This document shows, one piece after another, positions 36,252 to 47,135 of a stretch of 64,000 nt of DNA; the first letter of the stretch is position 1, and every line of letters begins with the position of its first letter. Position numbers and translations under genes: made by a program. Origin of the DNA: Streptomyces sp. 846.5 (lineage in GTDB: Bacteria; Actinomycetota; Actinomycetes; Streptomycetales; Streptomycetaceae). Below the pieces are notes generated by a model. That model did no database searches. It was not told the origin of the DNA and was given only the letters and a program-made list of their open reading frames with translations. Location of the stretch: contig NZ_SOBN01000001.1 in the NCBI RefSeq assembly GCF_004365705.1, positions 1,478,555 through 1,542,554 on the forward strand, written 5' to 3'.

Positions 36252-37178
36252 GTGTCTACTGACCTGCCGGTACCGCCCGGCCCCGATGAAGCTCCCGTGA
36301 ACTCGCGGGAGAGTGCGTCAAACGGCGCGCGAACCCCGAAGGTCCGGCGCCTCAGATGGCGCTGGCGCTCGACCTGGCAGTGGGAGATCCTCCTGGTCGT
36401 CTACGCCGTCTACGACGGCAGTCGGCTGCTGGTCAACGACAAGCAGGACGTGGCGGAACGGCACGGCCGGGACCTGCTCTCGGCCGAGCGGCACGTCGGG
36501 CTGAGCCCGGAGCACTGGCTCAACCACAGCTTCTACCACCATGCCTGGCTCGGCATACCCGCCGACTACATGTACGCCACCCTCCACTACATCCTCACCG
36601 TCGGCGTGCTGTTCTGGCTGTGGAAGTTCCACCGCGAGCACTACCGCCAGGCCCGGACCTGGCTGGGCCTGACCACCATGTTCGGCCTGGTCGGCTTCAT
36701 CACCTTCCCGACCGCGCCACCGCGGATGCTGGACGGGTCGTACGGGTTCGTGGACACCCTGGCCGAGCACGCCTCGATCGGCTGGTGGGGCGGCGGCGGT
36801 GGCACGCCGAAGGGATTCGGCGATGTGACCAACGAGTTCGCGGCGATGCCGAGCCTCCATGTCGGCTGGGCGCTGTGGTGCGGGCTGCTGCTGTTCCGCT
36901 ACAGCGGGTCGCGGGTGGTGCGGGTCCTGGGGCTGCTGTACCCGGCGGTGATAGCCCTGGTGGTGATGGGCACCGCCAACCACTACCTGCTCGACGCCGT
37001 CGCCGGCGTCGGGGTGACGCTGCTGGGGCTGTGGGTCACCGGCCCGCTGCTGCGGCTGACCGGCCGCCTGCGCCGCCGCGGGGGCGGCGCAGGCAAGGTG
37101 GCGGCAGCCCATCTGCCGTCGCAGCGGTCGCCGCTGGAGGACGAGGAGAACGTGCAGGCCGCCGGGCGCCGCGGCTGA
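36252..37178 (+). CDS. PAP2-superfamily membrane phosphatase/transferase
   Basis: A 308-residue protein with about six helices and the inositolphosphotransferase/PAP2_3 pattern. FPTAPPRMLDGSYGF is a degenerate first motif. MPSLHVGWALWCG (His in PSLH) and ANHYLLDAVAGVGVTLLG (catalytic His and Asp) are the core. The start is uncertain; GTG at 36252 has GGGGAGAAG at good spacing, and GTG at 36297 is an alternative. It may act on a lipid-linked phosphate at the outer face of the membrane. It converges with the sigma factor gene with 24 bp between. The 36035-36251 stretch shows no other gene. Confidence 0.82.
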   Translation: MSTDLPVPPGPDEAPVNSRESASNGARTPKVRRLRWRWRSTWQWEILLVVYAVYDGSRLLVNDKQDVAERHGRDLLSAERHVGLSPEHWLNHSFYHHAWLGIPADYMYATLHYILTVGVLFWLWKFHREHYRQARTWLGLTTMFGLVGFITFPTAPPRMLDGSYGFVDTLAEHASIGWWGGGGGTPKGFGDVTNEFAAMPSLHVGWALWCGLLLFRYSGSRVVRVLGLLYPAVIALVVMGTANHYLLDAVAGVGVTLLGLWVTGPLLRLTGRLRRRGGGAGKVAAAHLPSQRSPLEDEENVQAAGRRG

Positions 37179-37202
37179 GCGGAACTCAAGAGCGGGGGGA
37201 CC

Positions 37203-38459
<1,257 letters not shown>

Positions 38460-38558
38460 AGCTGGGGAACCGCCTCGTCCATGACCGGCCACAGCGGCCG
38501 GCACCCTGCCGGGAAGCCTGTCACAGCGGGGTCGGCGGCGCACCGCAACTCTCCCGCG

Positions 38559-39962
38559 TCAGTCCCGCATCCGGTCGATCTGGCGGATCTTGTTGGTCGC
38601 GTCCAGCGCCGCGACCTTGTAGGACTCGGCCAGGGTCGGGTAGTTGAACACGGCGTCCACCAGGTAGTCCACGGTGCCGCCGCAGCCCATCACCGCCTGG
38701 CCGATGTGGATCAGCTCGGTCGCCCCGGTGCCGAAGCAGTGCACCCCGAGCAGCCGCCGGTCCTCCGGGGAGACCAGCAGTTTGAGCATGCCGTGGGCGT
38801 CGCCGATGATCTGGCCCCGGGCCAGCTCGCGGTAGCGGGCGACGCCGACCTCGAAGGGGACGCAGTCCTCGGTCAGCTGGTCCTCGGTGCGGCCGACATA
38901 GCTGATCTCGGGGATGGTGTAGATCCCGATCGGCTGGAGCTCGGGCATCGGGTTCACGGGCTCGCCGCAGGCGTGGTAGGCCGCCGTGCGGCCCTGCTCC
39001 ATCGAGGTCGCGGCCAGGGCCGGGAAGCCGATGACGTCGCCGACGGCGTAGATGTGCGGGACCGCGGTGCGGAAGTGCTCGTCCACGGGTATCCGGCCGC
39101 GCGCGTCCGCCGACAGCCCCGCCTTCCCCAGGTCGAGGGCGTCGGTCAGCCCCTGCCGTCCGGCCGAGTACATCACCGCGTCGGCGGGGATCTTCTTGCC
39201 GCTCTCCAGGACCGTCAGGGCCCCGCGCGGATGCCGCTCCACCGCCGCGACCTTCTCGCCGAAGCGGAAGGTCACCGCCAGGTCCCGCAGGTGGTACTTG
39301 AGCGCCTCGACGACCTCGACGTCGCAGAACTCCAGCATCCTGGCGCGCTGCTCGACCACGGTGACCTTGCTGCCCAGGGCGGCGAACATGGAGGCGTACT
39401 CCAGCCCGATCACCCCGGCGCCCACGATCACCATGGAACGCGGCACCCGCTCCAGGTTGATCACGTTGTCGGAGTCCAGGATGGTCTGCTCGTCGAACTC
39501 CACCAGGTCGGGGCGGGCCGGGCGGGTGCCGGTGGCGATGACGATGTTCGTGGCCGTCAGCAGCCGTTCCTGGCCGGTCACATCGCACACCGAGACGGTG
39601 TGATCGTCGACGAAGCGGCCGGTGCCGGCCACCAACGCCACCTGGTTGCGGGAAAGCTGACTGCGGATCACATCCACTTCCCGGCCGACCACATGCTGGG
39701 TCCTGGCGGTCAGGTCTGCGACGGTGATCTCGTCCTTGAGCCGGTAGCTCTGCCCGTAGAGGTCGCGCTGGGTCAGCCCGGTGAGGTAGAGCACCGCCTC
39801 CCGCAGCGTCTTGGACGGGATGGTGCCGGTATGGATGGACACCCCGCCGACCCGATCGGGGCGTTCGACGACGGCGACCCTGCGGCCGAGCTTGGCGGCG
39901 GCGATGGCGGCCTTCTGGCCGCCGGGTCCGGAACCGATCACGAGCATGTCGAATTCGGGCAC
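38559..39962 (-). CDS. sthA: Soluble NAD(P)+ transhydrogenase (Si-specific)
   Basis: A 467-residue flavoprotein disulfide reductase family member that moves hydride between NADPH and NAD. FAD motif [19 protein letters not shown] opens the protein. [14 protein letters not shown] (about 44-57) stands where other family members have redox Cys residues; none is present, as is typical of Sth[21 protein letters not shown] is the NAD motif, [13 protein letters not shown] the second FAD motif, and [20 protein letters not shown] the dimerisation-domain His loop. It is a cytosolic single-gene unit. Confidence 0.95.
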   Translation of the reverse strand: MPEFDMLVIGSGPGGQKAAIAAAKLGRRVAVVERPDRVGGVSIHTGTIPSKTLREAVLYLTGLTQRDLYGQSYRLKDEITVADLTARTQHVVGREVDVIRSQLSRNQVALVAGTGRFVDDHTVSVCDVTGQERLLTATNIVIATGTRPARPDLVEFDEQTILDSDNVINLERVPRSMVIVGAGVIGLEYASMFAALGSKVTVVEQRARMLEFCDVEVVEALKYHLRDLAVTFRFGEKVAAVERHPRGALTVLESGKKIPADAVMYSAGRQGLTDALDLGKAGLSADARGRIPVDEHFRTAVPHIYAVGDVIGFPALAATSMEQGRTAAYHACGEPVNPMPELQPIGIYTIPEISYVGRTEDQLTEDCVPFEVGVARYRELARGQIIGDAHGMLKLLVSPEDRRLLGVHCFGTGATELIHIGQAVMGCGGTVDYLVDAVFNYPTLAESYKVAALDATNKIRQIDRMRD

Positions 39963-40009
39963 AATGTCGAGTCTGACAGCGGATCATGTTCCAGCGGAAG
40001 AACGGGCTG

Positions 40010-40453
40010 TTACGAGTGCTCGTCGGACGGTTGCGGATTCAGCACCGCCGAGTAGGCCTTGTCCTCGGAGCGCTCGCTCAGCCGCCAGCCGTCCGGGGTG
40101 CGCACCAGCGTGTCCACGTACCAGAGCCCGCAGAGCAGCACCGACTCCGACTCGGAGACGGCCATCGGGTTGTGGCACATGGTGCGGGCCGTGGCGTGGT
40201 CGCCGTCCAGGGTGACGGCGCAGTTGGCGACCAGGTGCTGGGTGGCCGAGAACAGCGGCATGGTGAGCTCCAGGAACGATGTGACCTCGTCCACGCTGCC
40301 GCGCGGGCCGCCGAAGGCGGAGTAGTCGATGACGGCGTCGTCGGTGAACAGCTCCTTGAAGAGGGTCCACTCGCGGGTGTCCACGGCGTGGGCGTAACGG
40401 ACCATCAGATCCTGGATCTCCAGCCGGTCGGAGATCTCCTGAAGTGTCAGCAT
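40010..40453 (-). CDS. SnoaL-like / NTF2-fold protein
   Basis: A 147-residue protein of the nuclear transport factor 2-like superfamily: EISDRLEIQDLMVRYAHAVDTREWTLFKELFTDDAVIDY (shown as the diagnostic first helix-strand part, about 5-43, in pieces) and WYVDTLVRTPDGWRLSER near the C-terminus. Members are small cyclases, isomerases or dehydratases acting on polyketide or steroid-like substrates, or ligand-binding proteins. Steroid or aromatic substrates would fit the nearby cholesterol oxidase homologue but this is conjecture. The ATG at 40453 is preceded by a weak GGAG. Confidence 0.8.
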   Translation of the reverse strand: MLTLQEISDRLEIQDLMVRYAHAVDTREWTLFKELFTDDAVIDYSAFGGPRGSVDEVTSFLELTMPLFSATQHLVANCAVTLDGDHATARTMCHNPMAVSESESVLLCGLWYVDTLVRTPDGWRLSERSEDKAYSAVLNPQPSDEHS

Positions 40454-40517
40454 GGCCGCCAGTGTGCGGACGGCGGCCGAAGAAGTGAAGGGCGAGGAGA
40501 CGGGAACCGGAGCCGGC

Positions 40518-40931
40518 TTACCGCGCCTCGCCGCGGTAGGTGCCAAAGGACCAGCGGTTGCCCTCCGGGTCGCGGGCGGCGAAGTCCCTGGAGCCGTAGT
40601 CGGTGTCGTGCAGCTCGGCGGTGATCTCGGCGCCGGCCGCGCGGGCACGGGCGCACAGCCCGTCCGGCTCGTCGGTGACCACATAGGCGCCGAAGCCGCC
40701 CGGACGCAGCGACCAGTTGTCGGCGTCGTCGTCCGGGCGGGCGGAGCCGAGCATGATCCCACCGCCGGGCGGCCAGGCCAGCTCGGCATGGTGCACGATG
40801 TCGCCCTCGCCGTAGCGGCAGCTGACCTCAAAGCCGAAGGCGTCGACCAGGAAGGCGATCAGGGCGGGGGCGTCGGTCGCTCGCAGGGTCGGCCAGACCT
40901 GGGGCGGGGGTGTCTTGTCGGTTGCAGTCAT
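40518..40931 (-). CDS. VOC family (glyoxalase/bleomycin-resistance fold) protein
   Basis: A 137-residue vicinal-oxygen-chelate protein with two beta-alpha-beta-beta-beta modules. The N-terminal module runs LRATDAPALIAFLVDAFGF (about 18-36) and the C-terminal end is DTDYGSRDFAARDPEGNRWSF (about 110-130, in two parts), with the typical RDPEGN. The set of metal ligands is not complete to the eye. It may bind or modify a small molecule. It lies between the SnoaL-like and cholesterol-oxidase-like genes on the same strand with gaps of 64 and 51 bp. Confidence 0.85.
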   Translation of the reverse strand: MTATDKTPPPQVWPTLRATDAPALIAFLVDAFGFEVSCRYGEGDIVHHAELAWPPGGGIMLGSARPDDDADNWSLRPGGFGAYVVTDEPDGLCARARAAGAEITAELHDTDYGSRDFAARDPEGNRWSFGTYRGEAR

Positions 40932-40982
40932 GGTGGGGACCTCCTCGTCGAGTGTCGGTCCCAGTCTGGCCCCCGCAGGCCG

Positions 40983-42740
40983 TCACTGCAGGACGCGGTC
41001 CAGGAACGCGCTGCTGAACACCCCGGACGGGTCAAGCGCCTTCAGAGTCGCCACCGCGGCGTTCCAGCCGTCCCCCGAGGCCTGGCCGGCCCGGTAGGAG
41101 TCCGGGATGGCGCCGCTGATGACCGACGTGTCGGTCCAGGCGCCGGAGGAGGTGTTGGCCCACTCCTTGGACCACTCGGCGTGGACCTGCCCGTAGGCGC
41201 CCATGTTGCTGCGGATGAATGCCTCCATCTCGCCGGCGAACTGGTGGTCGTTGGGGGTCGCCGGGATGGTCGTCATGTCGAACCAGACCGCGGTGTCCCA
41301 CTCGGGGTGGTCCGGGCGCGGGCGCAGGGTGGAGAGCTGGGCCCCCAGCGCGCCGGTGACCTGGCAGTCGGCCGGGTCGTCCAGGCCGGTGACCCGGATC
41401 TCCAGCGGCCCGTTCATCGGGTACAGGCCCTCGGCCGCGTACGCGGCGAGCTTGGCCGTGTAGGCGGCGTAGAACTCGCTGACGGCGCGCTGGACGTTGG
41501 CCCGGCTGGTGACCACGTTCCAGCAGGTCGAGGTGATCCGCAGAGTGGTCGGGCGGACGTAGAGCAGCACATCGCTGGACCATCCCCAGATGTCCCAGCT
41601 GGCGGTGGAGATCAGCCCGGCGCTGACGCCGGCCATCTGCGCGGCGGTGAAGCTGGGGGTGGCCGCGGCGTCGCCGCCGATGATCTGGGCCAGCAGGTCG
41701 GAGATGCTCTTGGGGACGATGTCGTTGAACGGGAAGTTGTAGGGGCCGGTGACCGCGCGACTGGTCCACGGCTGGGTGGGGGTGGGCGTGATGACCCGCA
41801 GCCAGGGCGAGTCGGTGTTGGGGAACCAGATGCAGACCACCCGGCCGGAGCTGTTGACGTAGCTGGCCAGCGACTGCGATCCGGCGCTCGCGGGCGCGGC
41901 GAACAGGTTGGCGGCGGTGACGTTGAACCAGCTCTGGCAGCGCAGCCGCTGGTCGGAGCCGACGCGCAGGGTGACCTCGGTGACGAAGGCCCGTCCGACA
42001 TGGGTGATCAGGGCCTGGATCTGCGGGTCGGTGCGCTGGAAGGTGCGCAGCACATAGGCGGCGGAGGCCGCGTCCCAGACCACCGCGGTGAGGCTGGTGA
42101 CCAGGTTGCCGACCGAGCCGTAGGTGTGCCCGGGCACCTTGGTCTCACCGGTGGCCGGGACGCCGGTGCCGCGGCCGCCGGTGGCCAGGACGCCGCCGAG
42201 GGTGGCGGCGCCGAGCACCGGGAAACCGGTGAGGCCGTAGCCCGCGGTCTTGAGGGTGGCGAGGAAGGTGTCCATGGTGACGCCGGGCTGCGCGGTGACG
42301 CCGGCCGGCGTGCTGCCGCTGGCGGCGTGGACGGTGACTGCGGTGAGGTGCTGGGTGCAGTCCACCAGCAGGGTGTTGGCGGCCGGGGTCGCCGGGTCGA
42401 CCACCACCGGCGACCAGCTGTAGGCGGCGCCGAGCGGACGCAGCCGCCAGCCCTGCGCGTGCGCCCAGTTGGCGAGGGTGACCACGTCCGCGGGGGTGGC
42501 CGGGGCGCAGCTCCACAGCCCGTTGACGGTGACCTCCTCGGACCAGTTCTGGAAGGTCTGCTGGTAGAGGCTGATGCGCGAGGGGAAGGACGGCGGCGTC
42601 GCCAGAGTGCTGGCCGCGCTGGCTGCCGGTATGCGTCCGAGCGGCGTCCACTGCACGGCGGTCGCGGCCAGTGCGGCCGCCGCCCCGCCGAGTAGCGTCC
42701 TGCGGCTCGGACCGGTGGCGTCATGGCTGGTCAGGTCCAT
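40983..42740 (-). CDS. Tat-exported FAD-dependent cholesterol oxidase homologue (VAO fold, type II)
   Basis: A 585-residue protein. A Tat signal (SRRTLLGGAAAALAATA, Arg13-Arg14) is followed by a PCMH-type FAD domain (CAPATPADVVTLANWAHAQGWRLRPLG, about 78-104 in parts; later GAATLGGVLATGGRGTGV) and a cholesterol-oxidase substrate-binding domain (about 240-560). It resembles type II cholesterol oxidase of Brevibacterium sterolicum. In that enzyme a His in RGAMHGW carries covalent FAD; here the segment is LGAAYSW with Tyr107 at the place of His. Non-covalent FAD or altered chemistry is expected. It probably oxidises a sterol or another secondary alcohol outside the cell. A palindrome at 42775-42789 lies upstream. 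Confidence 0.85.
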   Translation of the reverse strand: MDLTSHDATGPSRRTLLGGAAAALAATAVQWTPLGRIPAASAASTLATPPSFPSRISLYQQTFQNWSEEVTVNGLWSCAPATPADVVTLANWAHAQGWRLRPLGAAYSWSPVVVDPATPAANTLLVDCTQHLTAVTVHAASGSTPAGVTAQPGVTMDTFLATLKTAGYGLTGFPVLGAATLGGVLATGGRGTGVPATGETKVPGHTYGSVGNLVTSLTAVVWDAASAAYVLRTFQRTDPQIQALITHVGRAFVTEVTLRVGSDQRLRCQSWFNVTAANLFAAPASAGSQSLASYVNSSGRVVCIWFPNTDSPWLRVITPTPTQPWTSRAVTGPYNFPFNDIVPKSISDLLAQIIGGDAAATPSFTAAQMAGVSAGLISTASWDIWGWSSDVLLYVRPTTLRITSTCWNVVTSRANVQRAVSEFYAAYTAKLAAYAAEGLYPMNGPLEIRVTGLDDPADCQVTGALGAQLSTLRPRPDHPEWDTAVWFDMTTIPATPNDHQFAGEMEAFIRSNMGAYGQVHAEWSKEWANTSSGAWTDTSVISGAIPDSYRAGQASGDGWNAAVATLKALDPSGVFSSAFLDRVLQ

Positions 42741-42774
42741 TGCTGCGGCCCTCCGGGCGTCAGTGGCACCGTTT

Positions 42775-42789
42775 CTGACGGTACGTCAG
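42775..42789. promoter_or_regulatory. Perfect palindrome upstream of cholesterol oxidase homologue
   Basis: CTGACG and CGTCAG flank GTA, 35 bp before the start at 42740. The form is common for TetR-family operators, and it also resembles a BldD-type box. No TetR gene is adjacent. Confidence 0.5.
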
Positions 42790-42864
42790 CTGACAACCTG
42801 GAACCTCGACCCTGAGAAGTCAAGGCATATGCGGAGGGCCCTGCTGCACGGTCGCCGCGCCGTA

Positions 42865-43275
42865 CTAGACGTTGCTCCCCGGCGTGCTCTCGTCCAGGGT
42901 GATGCGGATCGCCACGGTCCCCTCCGCGCCCCGGCGCAGCCTGCTGCCGAGCAGGGTCGCCCGGCCCAGCAGGCCGTACTTGCGCTTCAGCAGGTCGCGG
43001 TAGTGCCCGGTCTGCTCATGAGGGAGGATCTCCGCCCTGGCCGGAACGTCCTCCCCGCTCCGGTTGCCGCGCACGTCGCAGGGCGCCACCAGCACCTCGG
43101 CCCGGTTGCGGATCCGCTTGACCTTGCCCGAGTCGGCGGTCGTCCACACCCCCAGCGCATCGCCGTCTCGCACCGCCCAGACCGGCGTCGGCACGGTCCT
43201 ACCGTCCTTGCGATAGGTGGTGACCAGCAGGTACTTGCCGGATCCGAGTCGGTCGAGGGTGCTGGAGTCAGTCAT
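42865..43275 (-). CDS. PPOX-class F420- or FMN-dependent oxidoreductase
   Basis: A 136-residue split-barrel protein. GKYLLVTTYRKDGRTVPTPVWAV (about 13-35, in parts) and WTTADSGKVKRIRNRAEVLVAPCDVRG (about 44-70) match the deazaflavin-dependent TIGR03666-like subgroup of PPOX proteins found in actinobacteria. The likely cofactor is F420, based on subgroup. The substrate is unknown. It lies 124 bp upstream of, and on the same strand as, the cholesterol-oxidase-like gene. Confidence 0.82.
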   Translation of the reverse strand: MTDSSTLDRLGSGKYLLVTTYRKDGRTVPTPVWAVRDGDALGVWTTADSGKVKRIRNRAEVLVAPCDVRGNRSGEDVPARAEILPHEQTGHYRDLLKRKYGLLGRATLLGSRLRRGAEGTVAIRITLDESTPGSNV

Positions 43276-43422
43276 GCCGACAGCCTAGAGGGACGCGGCG
43301 CGCAGAGCAGGACGGCGCGGAGGTCGGTCAGGTCGGCGACATCGGACCATCCGCATAAGCGAGGGCAAAGTTCACCGCAGCATGGTGGATGCGAGGCGGA
43401 TCGGCGCATATCCCTCTTGGTT

Positions 43423-43435
43423 GATTCACTGAATC
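43423..43435. promoter_or_regulatory. Palindrome upstream of molybdenum hydroxylase operon
   Basis: GATTCA-C-TGAATC is perfectly symmetric, and a further TGATTCA half-site lies at 43486-43492. Both are within 115 bp of the start at 43537. The site may be an operator for this operon. The 43276-43536 stretch otherwise shows no gene. Confidence 0.4.
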
Positions 43436-43536
43436 CGCTGCCGGATGATCGTGGTCTCCGACAGTCGACGCCCGTAACAGGGCGCTGATTCAATCGGCTG
43501 GGTCGGGCCGGACAACGGGAGAGGAGCGGGCGCCGG

Positions 43537-44379
43537 ATGGATCTGCACACCGTGACCGAGGCCGGGCCGGTCCACTGGGCCGAGCCCTGGCGGCCCGGTG
43601 ACGCCTGGCTGGGCGGGGGCACCTATCTGTTCTCCGAGCCCCAGCCGTGGCTGCGCCGGCTCCGGGACCTCTCCACGGCAGGCTGGCCCCCGCTGACCGA
43701 GCACCCGGACGGCCTGGAGATCGCCGCGACCTGTACGGTCGCACAACTGTCGCGACTCGTGCTCCCGGAGCGCTGGGCACACAACCAGCGACTGGTCGAG
43801 CAGTGCTGCCGGTCCTTCGTCGCCTCGTTCAAGATCTGGAACATGGCCACCATCGGCGGCAACCTCGCCAACGCGCTCCCGGCCGGGCCGGTGATCTCGC
43901 TGACCGCCGCCCTGGACGGGGTCTGCACCCTGCGGGCCATGGACGGCTCCGAGCGCCGGCTGCCGGTCACCGAGCTCGTCACCGGCGACGGCCGCAACGC
44001 CCTCGGCGAGGGCGAGCTGCTGCGCGCCGTCACCCTGCCGGACGCCGCGCTGCGGCAGCGCACCGCCTTCCGGCGGGCCTCGCTGCACGAGCACGGCCGC
44101 TCGGCCGCCCTGCTGATCGGCCGCAGCGACCCGGCGGACGGCTCGCTGACGCTGACGATCACCGCGTCGACGGTGCGGCCGGTCCGGCTGTGGTTCCCGC
44201 TGCACCCCGGCGCGGCGCAGCTGCGGGCAGCCGTGGAGGCGGCCGTGCCGCCCGGGGACTGGTTCGACGACATCCACGGGCTCCCGGAATGGCGGCGCCA
44301 CATGACGCTGCGGCTGGCCGAGGAGATCCGCCGGGAGCTGCGGGGCGCAGCGGAGGAGAGGGGCGCCGCATGCGGCTGA
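43537..44379 (+). CDS. Molybdenum hydroxylase FAD-binding subunit
   Basis: A 280-residue subunit of the xanthine dehydrogenase/CO-dehydrogenase medium-chain type. WLGGGTYLFSEPQPWLRRL at the start is the flavin-binding region (usually GGT.L). KIWNMATIGGNLANALPAGPV (about 98-118, in parts) is the signature ATIGGN-x-A motif. A C-terminal CO-dehydrogenase flavoprotein domain follows. It passes electrons from the Fe-S clusters to FAD and an acceptor. GGAGAGGAG stands before the ATG. It overlaps the large subunit gene by 10 bp. Confidence 0.92.
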   Translation: MDLHTVTEAGPVHWAEPWRPGDAWLGGGTYLFSEPQPWLRRLRDLSTAGWPPLTEHPDGLEIAATCTVAQLSRLVLPERWAHNQRLVEQCCRSFVASFKIWNMATIGGNLANALPAGPVISLTAALDGVCTLRAMDGSERRLPVTELVTGDGRNALGEGELLRAVTLPDAALRQRTAFRRASLHEHGRSAALLIGRSDPADGSLTLTITASTVRPVRLWFPLHPGAAQLRAAVEAAVPPGDWFDDIHGLPEWRRHMTLRLAEEIRRELRGAAEERGAACG

Positions 44380-47135
44380 CCGTCAACGGCGAGGAGTCCG
44401 ACCTGCCGGTGCGTCCGGGCCAGTGCCTGCGCACGCATCTGCGCGAGCGCGGCTGGTTCGGCGTCAAGAAGGGCTGCGACGCCGGCGACTGCGGCGCCTG
44501 CACGGTCCATGTCGACGGCGAGCCGGTGCACAGCTGCCTCTACCCGGCCTTCCGGGCCGAGGGCCGCTCCGTCACCACGGTGGAGGGCCTGGCCAGGCCG
44601 GGCGGCGAGCTGCACCCGGTGCAGCAGCGGTTCCTGGACGCCCAGGGCTTCCAGTGCGGCTTCTGCACGGCCGGCTATCTGATGACCGCCGCCGCCCTGG
44701 ACGACGAGCTGCGGGCCGACCTGCCCCGCGCCTTCAAGGGCAACCTGTGCCGCTGCACCGGCTACCGGGCCATCGAGGACGCCGTCCGCGGCCGCTGCAA
44801 CGTCGAGGAACCGGAGGCCGGCGAGGCGGTCGGCCGCGGTCTGGCCGCGCCGGCCGGACCGGAGGTGGTCACCGGCGCCGCCCGCTACACCTTCGACCTG
44901 GAGGTCGAGGGCCTGCTGCACCTGAAGCTGCTGCGGTCACCGCATCCGCACGCCAGGATCCGCTCCATCGACACCGCCGCCGCGCTGCGCGTCCCGGGCG
45001 TGGTCGCGGTGTTCACCCACGAGGACGCCCCGGAGCGGCTGTTCTCCACCGCCCGGCACGAGCACCCGGACGAGGACCCCTACGACACCCGGGTCCTCGA
45101 CGACACCGTCCGCCACGTCGGCCAGCGGGTCGCCGCCGTGCTGGCCGAGAGCGAGGCCGCCGCGGAGGAGGGCTGCCGGCGGATCGAGGTCGCCTACGAG
45201 CTGCTGCCGTTCGTGGTCGACCCCGAACTGGCGATGGCGCCGGACGCGCCCGTGATCCACCCGGTGTCCGGAAGCACCGTGAACGCCGTCGGCGAGGTGC
45301 ACGGCGAGGTCGGCGACGTCGCGGCCGGGTTCGCGCGGGCGGCCGTGGTCTACGAGGAGGAGTTCAGCACCCAACGGGTGCAGCACGCCAGCCTGGAGAC
45401 CCATGGCGCGGTCGCCTGGTTCGAGGAGGACGGGCGGCTGGTGGTCCGCTCCAGCACGCAGACCCCCTTCCTGACCCGGCGCGCCCTGTGCACCCTGTTC
45501 GACCTGCCCGAGGACCGGCTGCGGGTGCTGGCCGGACGGGTCGGCGGAGGCTTCGGCGGCAAACAGGAGATGCTGGTCGAGGACATCGTGGTGCTGGCCG
45601 CGCTGCGGACCGGACGGCCCGTCAAGCTGGAGTACACCCGCACCGAGCAGTTCACCTCGGCGACCACCCGGCACCCCTTCACCGTCCGGGTCAGGGCGGG
45701 CGCCTCGGCGGACGGGGAGTTGACCGCCCTTCAGGTGCGGGTGGTGTCCGACACCGGCGCCTACGGCAACCACGGGCCTGCCGTGCTGTTCCACGGCTGC
45801 GGCGAGTCGCTGTCGGTCTACCGCTGCCCCAACAAGAAGGCCGACGGCTTCGCCGTCTACACCAACACCGTTCCGGCCGGGGCCTTCCGCGGCTACGGGC
45901 TGGGGCAGGTGGTGTTCGCCATGGAGCAGGTCATGGACGAGCTGGCACGCCGCCTGGGCATCGACCCGCTGGAGTTCCGGGCCCGCAATGTGATCGGCCC
46001 CGGCGAGCCGATGGTGACCGCGGGCGGCGAGGAGGAGGACCTGCAGATCGCGTCGTACGGCCTGGACCAGTGCCTGGACATCGTCCGCACGGCGGCGGCC
46101 GAGCCGGTGGGCGGGTCCGAACTCCCGGGCGACGGCTGGCTGGTCGGTGAGGGCGCGGCGCTGGCGATGATCGCTACGAGTCCACCCGGCGGCCACTTCG
46201 CCGACGCGACCCTGAGCCTGCTCCCCGACGGCCGCTACGACCTGGCCGTGGGCACCGCCGAGTTCGGCAACGGCACCACCACCGTGCACAAGCAGATCGC
46301 CTCGGGCGCGCTGGGCACCGTCGCCGAGCGGATCACCGTCCGCCAGTCCGACACCGACGTGGTGCGCCACGACACCGGCGCTTTCGGCTCCACCGGCACC
46401 GTGGTGGCCGGAAAGGCCGTGCTGCAGGCGGCCGGAGGGCTGGCCGAGGCGCTGCTGGCCTTCGCCGCGGAGCACACCGGCAACCCGCTCTCCGACTGCC
46501 GGCTGGAGGCGGACTCGGTCCGCTGCGGCAGCAGCCGGAGGCTGGCGCTCAAGGACCTGCACGCCGCCATGGTCGCGGCAGGGCGGGAGACCTCGGCGGC
46601 GGGCCACTGGGGCGGCAGCCCGCGCTCGGTCGCCTTCAACGCGCAATGGTTCCGGGTCGCCGTCCACCCGGACACCGGGGAGCTGCGGATCCTGCGCAGC
46701 GTCCACGCCGCCGACGCGGGCAGGGTGATGAACCCGATGCAGTGCCGGGGCCAGGTCGAGGGCGGCATCGCCCAGGCGCTGGGCGCCGCGCTGTGGGAGG
46801 AGGCACGGATCGACGAGCGCGGCGCGGTGGAGACCGCGTCCTTCCGCCGCTACCACCTGCCCGCCTTCGCCGACGTTCCGCGCACCGAGGTGCACTTCAT
46901 GCAGACCTCGGACGCCATCGGTCCGCTGGGCGCCAAGTCGATGAGCGAGAGCCCGTTCAACCCGGTCGCCCCGGCGCTGGCCAACGCCCTGCGGGACGCC
47001 ACCGGGGTCCGCTTCACCCGGCTGCCGCTGACCCGGGACCGGATCTGGCGGCGGCTCGCCGAGGCCGGGGTGACTGCTGAGTCCGCTCAGTCGGCCGAGC
47101 CCGCGACGGAGGGGCGCTCCGGCGGCGTGCAGTAG
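44370..47135 (+). CDS. Molybdenum hydroxylase: fused 2Fe-2S and molybdopterin subunit
   Basis: A 921-residue protein. Residues 1-150 are the small subunit: plant-type ferredoxin cluster [16 protein letters not shown] with a later Cys in SCLYP, and the second cluster [14 protein letters not shown] with [14 protein letters not shown]. Residues about 165-921 are the molybdopterin-binding part: [39 protein letters not shown] and [19 protein letters not shown], where the Glu is the likely catalytic base. It hydroxylates a purine, aldehyde or N-heterocycle; the substrate is not evident. Most relatives keep these parts on separate chains or all three fused. The start at 44370 is preceded by GGAGGAG. 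The last 49 bp overlap the convergent hydrolase gene. Confidence 0.93.
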   Translation: MRLTVNGEESDLPVRPGQCLRTHLRERGWFGVKKGCDAGDCGACTVHVDGEPVHSCLYPAFRAEGRSVTTVEGLARPGGELHPVQQRFLDAQGFQCGFCTAGYLMTAAALDDELRADLPRAFKGNLCRCTGYRAIEDAVRGRCNVEEPEAGEAVGRGLAAPAGPEVVTGAARYTFDLEVEGLLHLKLLRSPHPHARIRSIDTAAALRVPGVVAVFTHEDAPERLFSTARHEHPDEDPYDTRVLDDTVRHVGQRVAAVLAESEAAAEEGCRRIEVAYELLPFVVDPELAMAPDAPVIHPVSGSTVNAVGEVHGEVGDVAAGFARAAVVYEEEFSTQRVQHASLETHGAVAWFEEDGRLVVRSSTQTPFLTRRALCTLFDLPEDRLRVLAGRVGGGFGGKQEMLVEDIVVLAALRTGRPVKLEYTRTEQFTSATTRHPFTVRVRAGASADGELTALQVRVVSDTGAYGNHGPAVLFHGCGESLSVYRCPNKKADGFAVYTNTVPAGAFRGYGLGQVVFAMEQVMDELARRLGIDPLEFRARNVIGPGEPMVTAGGEEEDLQIASYGLDQCLDIVRTAAAEPVGGSELPGDGWLVGEGAALAMIATSPPGGHFADATLSLLPDGRYDLAVGTAEFGNGTTTVHKQIASGALGTVAERITVRQSDTDVVRHDTGAFGSTGTVVAGKAVLQAAGGLAEALLAFAAEHTGNPLSDCRLEADSVRCGSSRRLALKDLHAAMVAAGRETSAAGHWGGSPRSVAFNAQWFRVAVHPDTGELRILRSVHAADAGRVMNPMQCRGQVEGGIAQALGAALWEEARIDERGAVETASFRRYHLPAFADVPRTEVHFMQTSDAIGPLGAKSMSESPFNPVAPALANALRDATGVRFTRLPLTRDRIWRRLAEAGVTAESAQSAEPATEGRSGGVQ

